Part shown: positions 61,402 to 64,000 of the stretch, in pieces
Layout of the letters: the number at the start of each line of letters is the position of its first letter
Numbering within the stretch: position 1 is the stretch's first letter
NCBI RefSeq assembly: GCF_009711205.1
Contig: NZ_WMIG01000014.1
Location: forward strand, 39,173 to 103,172
Reading direction: 5' to 3'
Length of the DNA stretch: 64,000 nt
Origin: Paracoccus litorisediminis
GTDB lineage: Bacteria > Pseudomonadota > Alphaproteobacteria > Rhodobacterales > Rhodobacteraceae
Position numbers and translations under genes: made by a program
The notes under the pieces: generated by a model
The model's input: only the letters and a program-made list of their open reading frames with translations
The model's database searches: none
Told to the model about the DNA's origin: nothing

Positions 61402-62092
61402 CGCAGGAAAGCATCGAAGTTCACGCAGGCGCAGAAGGCGGTCCTTTTGATGCAAGGCGAGGATGGATCAGCCGTCAGGCAGCAATCAGCTAGGCGGCCT
61501 ACTTCAACTGAAAAAGTACGGCGGCTTGTTGCCTGACGAGATGTGGCGACCGAAGCTGCTCGAGGATGAGAATGTGCGGCTCAAGAAAATCGTCGCGGCT
61601 ATCACCCCTCGCGAGATTGTGCAGGACGTTACTCGGCGAAAGCTCTGAAGCCGGAACGGACGCGTGAACAGGTTCGCGGGATGTGTGCTGACTGGCAGTC
61701 TCGATCCCTAGGACATGTGGAAGCTGGCAGGTTGACAGTTCAAGCTACCACGACGAATCCCGCCACACCGATCCGCCTGCGCTGAAAGCGCGGATCAAGG
61801 AAACCTACGAAACACGTGCGCGGTTCATGTTGTTATCGACTGGCTGGATGTCGATGGGCATGCAGCCCAGGCTCAAGACGCCGTAGCGGAGAGTGAAGGC
61901 GAAGTTGCGCGAAGATCGTACCGAGGCCATCGCTCCGCATGAAGTTTGGGTAATGGAATGAGGGGGACCAGAAAACAGTCCGGGGGACTGGTGTCCCGCC
62001 GAATAGGCGTGGCCAACTGGTCTTGAGCCAAAAGCTACGGATGCTGACCGTCGTTGATACCCATCCTCCGTTATGTCCCGTTTTGGCGGCGC
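61402..62092 (+). pseudogene. Degenerate IS3-family transposase (OrfA and part of OrfB)
   Basis: Successive fragments follow the IS3 transposase order. They begin with KASKFTQAQKAVLLMQGEDG (OrfA HTH) and continue with KKYGGLLPDEMW, LEDENVRLKKIVA and QDVTRRKL (end of OrfA). OrfB pieces follow: SRHTDPPALKARIKETYETR, RRVKAKLREDRTEAIAPHEV and QLVLSQKLRMLTVVDTH. A tag stop and a one-base deletion lie near 61490-61510, several internal residues are missing, and the 3-prime half of OrfB is absent. The element is inactive. Its right boundary abuts the hydrolase pseudogene. Confidence 0.85.
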
Positions 62093-62927
62093 GCTGTTCG
62101 GCTGATCCGGCGTGGAGATACTGTAAGGCGCCGAAGCATTGCGGATCACCCCCGAAGACGCTGGCAAGACTCTCAACCGAGTCTTCGGTCTTGGGGATGG
62201 GTTGACGTAAAAAAACGCCCTGCCAAAACCGTCCGAGGCACGGTCGTTCTGGGCAGCATGACCCTCCCTCGATCTGTGCCAATAGGTTTCAAGCGCAGAC
62301 TGCTCTTCGAAGATCGGGGGATAGGTCATCACCTTATATTCTTGGCTATGATGGATCACCCGCTTGCCGTCGATATTCTCGATGATCGTGCTGTCGCCAG
62401 CCTTGCCCGAGATCGGCAGATGCAATGTCGCCGGTCAATCCTTACCCGCCATACCGCCCGCAAAAAGCGTGAAGGGCTCGGCCTCCAGCGCGATGACGCC
62501 GCCTCGGCGACAGCGGCGAAATTGTTCAGCAGACTTGCGCCCAAACGGCCAGGCTCCACCCGCTCTGGCCGCCGCCGAGTTCCTGATACTTGGATTCAAG
62601 CTGCAAAGGATGTCCGCAACCAGCCCAATCTTATTCATCCCATCCGTAGTCGAGATGTCTAGGCCGAGAGGATCACACTGCCATATTTAGAGGTCCATTC
62701 GACCGAATTAGGCCCCGTCTCGCCTTTGCGCTGCATGCCTCATGGGAAGACCCAGAGATTGGTCCCGGTATCAACCTTCCAGTCCAATAATCGAGCCGTG
62801 ATGATCTGATCATGCGCGCGATGATAGACCAGCCGGGTGCACGCCTCGGCCATGCCTGACAAGGTGGTTCCGGCGATAAGCGCCGCGACGATTGGGATAT
62901 GAAAGGGCGATTTCCGCTTATGCTCAT
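62093..62927 (-). pseudogene. Linear-amide C-N (choloylglycine) hydrolase pseudogene, cut by IS remnant
   Basis: Reading leftwards from an ATG at 62927, three frames must be joined: a signal peptide with IVAALIAGTTLSGMAEACTR, where Cys is the expected N-terminal nucleophile; VITARLLDWKVD-like ITARLLDWKVDTGTNLWVF; RKGETGPNSVEWTSKYGSVI; DISTTDGMNKIGLVADI; ESKYQELGGGQSGWSLAVWA; and FYVN, NRASD-like pieces ending YSISTPDQPNS. This is the order of the penicillin V acylase / bile-salt hydrolase family. At least four frameshifts or stops exist and the C-terminus is lost at the IS3 remnant near 62092. Confidence 0.85.
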
Positions 62928-63189
62928 GGCAGCTTTATCGAGGAGTTTTACAAAAGCCCCGCCTTGGGAAAGAGTTTCCGTTGGCGCCAATATCGATAAG
63001 ACGGACCGGAGAATTGTCCACAGTATGGTCGTGGTGCTGAGCTTCACTCTGACAGGCTTCCTGAATGTCTGGGGCAAAAAGGGAAATGGGTCTGATCGGC
63101 GGACATGATGCTTGTCGGTGACCGACAGCAGAACTGTTGGGCCGCTTCCCGCCCAGAACGGTTTATCGTCGGGCCTCGGCATCGACGAA

Positions 63190-63602
63190 GAGGTCGATAC
63201 CAAGCAATTCAACCTGACCCTGCAGGAAGGCTATCGATTCTACGACTCCGATAGCATCATGCTGGATGCACTGGCAGGAGCGCGGTATTGGCCCATCTCG
63301 AACTGCCTGACGGTTTCGGCATTGGGCCAGTCTCGTCGGTTCAAGGAAAACTTCTCGTGGTTGGACCCTCTTGTCGGGGCGCGGATGTTTGCAACTACCA
63401 ACGAGGCATGGTGCGTACAGGCCAAGAAGATATTGGCGGTTTGAGCATAGGTGCGGACAAAACCTTTCGCTACTGGCGATGGTAAATCGTCTCCGAGAAT
63501 GCCTCACTATCGGTTGGTTACAAGGTAATTGTCTTCAATTACAGGGATGATGGGCATGGCTATGATATGCAGTTGCGCGGCCCGGTCATCGGCGCGATCT
63601 AG
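63190..63602 (+). pseudogene. Outer-membrane beta-barrel protein pseudogene
   Basis: Fragments match the order of a common alphaproteobacterial eight-strand barrel protein: GYRFYDSDSIMLDALAGARY, WLDPLVGARMFATTNEAWCV, then in another frame GGLSIGADKTF, and finally SVGYKVIVFNYRDDGHGYDM with QLRGPVIGAI before the stop at 63602. Two frameshifts near 63430-63490 break the frame, and no signal peptide or start is found to the left. The hydrolase pseudogene lies divergently beside it, so both decayed together. Confidence 0.8.
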
Positions 63603-64000
63603 CGGTTTTAAGCCATCAATGCCGCATCGCAAATCTCTCTTGCCCCAGCAAAACATCTGCATGCCTGCGCGTTAATTGCCATGAGAGATCCCACGGGGAC
63701 GAATCCGCCTCGCGTAAGCCAACTTGTGTGCAGGTAGTCACGTCGAACGACAGACCTATTTCCACGCGCAACGCAGGTTGAACCGTCCTCGAATGCACTG
63801 CGGACATGATCGAGGCAGCCTGTCGGCTGTCCGTCCTCGATAGCGCGTCGGGCCAAGAAATCTGAGTTCCTCGGGGTCGCGGTCAAACTGGCCGCCATTA
63901 CGGCGCTTATTGTCGATGGATGCGTCTGTTGCGGCCGGTCCAGCTTTGATTGTGACGCCGCATGACCCAGGGACCGATCTGCACATTGAGGAAATCGCTG
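63603..64000. other. Unassigned, probably degenerate sequence
   Basis: About 400 bases at the window edge. A 96-codon minus-strand frame (63608-63898) is open, but I recognise no domain, and it overlaps other short frames. Given the decayed genes to the left, this is likely further remnant DNA. Confidence 0.4.

Noticed and set aside
63608..63898. A 96-codon minus-strand frame at the window edge
   Set aside because: No domain or start signal, and it lies in a zone of pseudogenes.
1..64000. CRISPR arrays, prophage, tRNA or rRNA genes
   Set aside because: No regular short repeats with spacers, phage structural genes, tRNA cloverleaf patterns or rRNA core sequences were noticed on reading; tRNAscan or Infernal would be needed to exclude small RNAs.

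Overview
The window looks like chromosome or chromid sequence from an alphaproteobacterium of the Rhodobacteraceae, most probably Paracoccus or a close relative. The signs are high GC, tightly packed operons with ATGA/TGATG overlaps, a bioBFDAGC-bioR biotin operon with a BioR box, a DUF6525-like small protein beside a zinc GTPase, and many solute-binding ABC systems. This placement is inferred from protein character, not from a search. No rRNA or tRNA gene was recognised.

Layout. (1) 1-10.75 kb, metals: an iron-siderophore ABC importer (ATPase, two permeases, binding protein) with a TonB-dependent siderophore receptor, then a second TonB-dependent receptor, a MarR regulator, a small DUF6525-like protein and a COG0523 (ZigA-type) GTPase behind a Zur-like dyad. 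(2) 11-17.2 kb: a complete late-and-early biotin operon ending in a GntR regulator, probably BioR. (3) 17.3-22.4 kb: a TctCBA tripartite tricarboxylate transporter with a PrpF/GalD-type isomerase and a divergent LysR. (4) 22.4-27.3 kb: an IS3 fragment, an LhgO-like FAD oxidase, a SnoaL-like protein, a DHA2 efflux pump with divergent TetR, and an acetyltransferase. (5) 27.5-34.2 kb: a CUT1 sugar ABC importer with a Gfo/Idh/MocA dehydrogenase and divergent LysR. (6) 34.4-42.7 kb: a dipeptide/glutathione-type ABC importer with two RidA proteins, divergent from a TetR-gamma-glutamyltransferase pair. (7) 43-44.2 kb: an MFS exporter.

(8) 44.4-61.2 kb is the most unusual part, an organosulfur/copper island. 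A methanethiol oxidase (SBP56/SELENBP family) and a membrane protein are on the plus strand. Facing them is a nearly gapless run of 16 minus-strand genes: SfnB-like flavoprotein, SsuD-like monooxygenase, an SsuABC-type importer, YcnI and a CopC-CopD fusion (copper), an NtaA/DszA-type monooxygenase, a second SsuABC-type importer, an AprAB-like flavoprotein/2x[4Fe-4S] ferredoxin pair, a His-rich cupin, a rhodanese and a HupE protein. My reading is that sulfonates or sulfones are imported, the C-S bond is cleaved by FMNH2-dependent enzymes, and sulfur (sulfite, sulfane sulfur or methanethiol) is handled by the flavoprotein/ferredoxin, cupin, rhodanese and methanethiol oxidase; the copper genes may supply the copper that methanethiol oxidase needs.

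(9) 61.2-64 kb is decaying DNA: a 37-bp dyad, a degenerate IS3-family element inserted in a linear-amide/choloylglycine hydrolase pseudogene, a broken outer-membrane beta-barrel gene, and about 400 unassigned bases.
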